NCBI GenBank assembly: GCA_014800945.1
Contig: JAAVFD010000023.1
Location: 1-64,000 of the forward strand
Origin: Barnesiella sp.
Lineage (GTDB): Bacteria; Bacteroidota; Bacteroidia; Bacteroidales; Muribaculaceae
DNA: 64,000 bases
Reading direction: 5' to 3'
The notes beneath the pieces are model-generated. The model did not search any database. It worked only from the letters and a program-made list of their open reading frames with translations, and had not been told where the DNA came from. The number at the start of each line of letters is the position of its first letter. The first letter of the stretch is position 1. Both the position numbers and the translations under genes were made by a program. Below are positions 62,025-64,000 of this stretch, piece after piece.

Positions 62025-63686
62025 TTAACTATTTTTAATAAGTGATTCGGCTGTTGCTCTTGCCGTCGGATCATCTGTTTTTCCACTTAGCATCAGGGCA
62101 ATCTCGCCTATGCGCTCTTCGTGTGACAGCGGCGATACTCTTGTGTGGGTAGAGTGTTCGTCATCTTCCTTATATACTTTGAAGTGGGATGCTCCTCGTG
62201 CGGCAACCTGAGGTAGGTGTGTGATGGTTATCACCTGAATCTTATCGCCCATCTGCTGCATCATGGCACCAATCCTTGCGGCAACGTCGCCACTCACTCC
62301 GGTATCAATTTCGTCAAAAATGATTGTGGGCAAACTCATTTTGCCGGCAATAATGGTTTTGAGGCATAGCATAAGGCGTGAAATTTCACCACCAGAAGCG
62401 GCTCCTGCCACCGGCAAAAGCGGCTGATTTTTGTTGAAAGCAAACCGGTACTCAACTTTATCCATACCAGTGGCTGAAATTTCAGCCGGCTCTACGGCAA
62501 TCTGCACCTGCAGGTTTTTCATGCCGAGCGGTATTGCAAGTTCAGTGAGATTCCCGGCAAGTGCCAGGGCAGCCTCTTTTCTTGCCGTTGATATTTCAGC
62601 AGCAGTTTCTTTAGCTAAGGCAAGTGCTCTTCTGGCTTCTTTTTCAAGCTCAGATATAGTTGATTCACTGTTGTCAAGAGCCTCAAGACGGCTGCGGAGT
62701 TTTTCGCGAAGTTCGATAAGCTCTTCAACAGAAGAAACTTTGTGTTTCTGTTCCAGAGAATATATCTCATTAAGCCTTGATTCAATGCTGTCCAGTTCCG
62801 CAGGATCAGCAGCGAGGTTACGGTCAATAGCCGAGAGTGTTTCAGCAATGTCGCTCAGTTCTATGGATGCGGCTTCGAGGCGTTCCGGAATCCTATCCTT
62901 TTCATCAAGCAGAGAGTCAATGCCTTCGCAAGCATCTGAGGCTTCGGATATCAGCGAAAGCACATTTCGCGGTGAGTCGGTCAATGCCTGGAGAGCATCG
63001 TTGAGGTAGCTTTTCAGCTCAGTAAGATTAGACATCACATCGCGCTCTTTCTCAAGACTTTCCTGCTCACCGGGCTCTAGTTTCATCTCGTCAAGCTGTT
63101 CAAGCTGATAACGTGTAAAGTCTTCGTCATTTCTGGTACGTTCAATCCTTACTTTAGCAACCTTAAGTTTTTTAAGGGCTTCTCTAAATGCGGTGAACCT
63201 CAGAGTGTATAGTTTTATCCGCTCCTCGTTTCCGGCAAGATTATCCAGCACTTTGAGCTGGAAATCAGGGTGGGCAAGCAGTTGATTCTGATGCTGAGAG
63301 TGGATGTCAATCAACTGGAGTGAAACAGCTTCAAGTTTGTTGAGAGGCACAGGGGAGTCGTTGACGAACGCTCTTGATCTGCCAGCCGGAGAAAGCTCCC
63401 TGCGAAGAATGCAGCGTGTGTCATCCCACTCAATATCGTTGGCTTCACAATAAGATTTTAGTGCGGGATAGTAGTTAACTGAGAAAACCGCCTCGATAAT
63501 AGTCTTTTTGTCCGGTTGCCTTATTGATTTCATGTCGGCTCGAGCTCCCAAAAGCAGTGAGAGCGCTCCGAGCATGATTGACTTACCGGCACCGGTCTCA
63601 CCCGTAATAATATTGAGCCCCGGCTTGAAAGATATGTCAATAGTGTCAATAAGAGCGTAGTTTGATATATGTAGTGATTCCAGCAT
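62025..63686 (-). CDS. recN: DNA repair ATPase RecN
   Basis: 553 residues, SMC-like. The Walker A motif GETGAGKS lies near 30-37, a long coiled coil covers about 150-385, the signature SGGEISRLML is near 430, and Walker B IIFDEIDTGVSG near 455. It acts in double-strand break repair. It lies seven bases after the DUF4835 gene and 11 before rlmB, a common Bacteroidetes arrangement. Confidence 0.95.
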   Translation of the reverse strand: MLESLHISNYALIDTIDISFKPGLNIITGETGAGKSIMLGALSLLLGARADMKSIRQPDKKTIIEAVFSVNYYPALKSYCEANDIEWDDTRCILRRELSPAGRSRAFVNDSPVPLNKLEAVSLQLIDIHSQHQNQLLAHPDFQLKVLDNLAGNEERIKLYTLRFTAFREALKKLKVAKVRIERTRNDEDFTRYQLEQLDEMKLEPGEQESLEKERDVMSNLTELKSYLNDALQALTDSPRNVLSLISEASDACEGIDSLLDEKDRIPERLEAASIELSDIAETLSAIDRNLAADPAELDSIESRLNEIYSLEQKHKVSSVEELIELREKLRSRLEALDNSESTISELEKEARRALALAKETAAEISTARKEAALALAGNLTELAIPLGMKNLQVQIAVEPAEISATGMDKVEYRFAFNKNQPLLPVAGAASGGEISRLMLCLKTIIAGKMSLPTIIFDEIDTGVSGDVAARIGAMMQQMGDKIQVITITHLPQVAARGASHFKVYKEDDEHSTHTRVSPLSHEERIGEIALMLSGKTDDPTARATAESLIKNS

Positions 63687-63693
63687 ATCGGTT

Positions 63694-64000
63694 CTATTCT
63701 TTAATAGATTCTATTCTTTTTGCTTCCGTAGGGTATATTTCAATCAGCATATTGTACACTGATTTGCGTTCATCGGCAGGTCCCTTTGAGTAGATGTTTG
63801 ACAGTTCGTCAAGTTTGGTATCTCTGAAAAGGGTGATAACCGGTGACATAGGTGCCGCTGAAGCAACAGATTGCAGGGCTTTGAGTGATTCTGTTATGGC
63901 TGCTCTGCCTTTGTCAGGGCTGACAGACATTATGTCAAGACCTTTACGGTGGTAGTCGTAGTAAATGTTTCTTATGGCTGAAGAATTGCCTTCGGTGATA
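63694..64000 (-). CDS. DUF4835 (PorD-like) protein, C-terminal part, cut by window edge
   Basis: Only about 102 C-terminal residues lie in the window; the frame stays open to base 64000. Visible sequence includes NIYYDYHRKGLDIMS and ends in AKRIESIKE. In position (directly before recN) and sequence this fits DUF4835, a family including PorD of the type IX secretion system. The start lies beyond the window. Confidence 0.75.
   Translation of the reverse strand, partial: ITEGNSSAIRNIYYDYHRKGLDIMSVSPDKGRAAITESLKALQSVASAAPMSPVITLFRDTKLDELSNIYSKGPADERKSVYNMLIEIYPTEAKRIESIKE

Overview
The window reads as a chromosomal segment of a Bacteroidales bacterium, most like the Muribaculaceae (gut S24-7 group), although the exact genus cannot be read from it. 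The reasons are: Bacteroidetes-type promoters (TAnnTTTG near -7) in front of many genes, almost no Shine-Dalgarno sites, a four-subunit 2-oxoacid:ferredoxin oxidoreductase, a two-subunit methylmalonyl-CoA mutase, BspA-like leucine-rich-repeat proteins with bacterial Ig domains, a fimbrillin locus, and the PorD/DUF4835-recN-rlmB order. No rRNA, tRNA, CRISPR array, transposase or integrase was recognised.

Layout. 0.7-7.4 kb: tricorn-like protease, Smr protein, flavodoxin/ferredoxin protein and a convergent acyl-CoA ligase. 7.7-11.9 kb: lipoprotein, mtaB, a glycosyltransferase and a DEAD-box helicase. 12.0-15.0 kb: the kor/vor operon followed by a small 2[4Fe-4S] ferredoxin. 15.0-17.2 kb: GH29 fucosidase. 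17.2-22.1 kb: a repeat-rich accessory stretch with RNA copy A, an unknown protein and a BspA-like protein. 22.1-34 kb: HtrA protease, NlpC/P60 lipoprotein, MetA, RluA-type pseudouridine synthase, a second BspA-like protein, HtpG and ClpC. 34-47.8 kb: gyrA, TPR protein, a DUF1599/DoxX pair, tpiA, SPOR protein, folE, smpB and mutA-mutB. 47.8-55.2 kb: RNA copy B with a glycosyltransferase, a core-like MFS transporter, then a minus-strand accessory operon headed by RNA copy C. 55.5-58.8 kb: fimbria-type locus. 58.9-61.2 kb: RNA copy D with a membrane deiminase cassette. 61.3-64 kb: rlmB, recN and the 3' end of a DUF4835/PorD gene.

The most striking signal is non-coding. Four separate copies (A about 17607-17900, B about 47868-48194, C about 54784-55141 on the minus strand, D about 58921-59166) of a large structured RNA lie directly upstream of unrelated accessory genes or operons. 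Each starts just after a TAnnTTTG promoter and is closed by a long-range helix of the type AAAGCG...CGCUUU. Each contains a hairpin whose loop can pair with a downstream strand (a pseudoknot), and the pairing is kept while its sequence changes between copies. B and C are near-identical over long blocks and lie in inverted orientation about 6.5 kb apart. The cargo genes are an unknown protein (A), a GT2 glycosyltransferase (B), a UDG-like / CXXCXGXG-zinc-protein / membrane-protein / ion-channel operon (C), and a membrane deiminase flanked by two small membrane proteins (D). I do not recognise this RNA as a known family. It could be a cis-acting leader or attenuator, or an independent RNA that travels with cargo genes.
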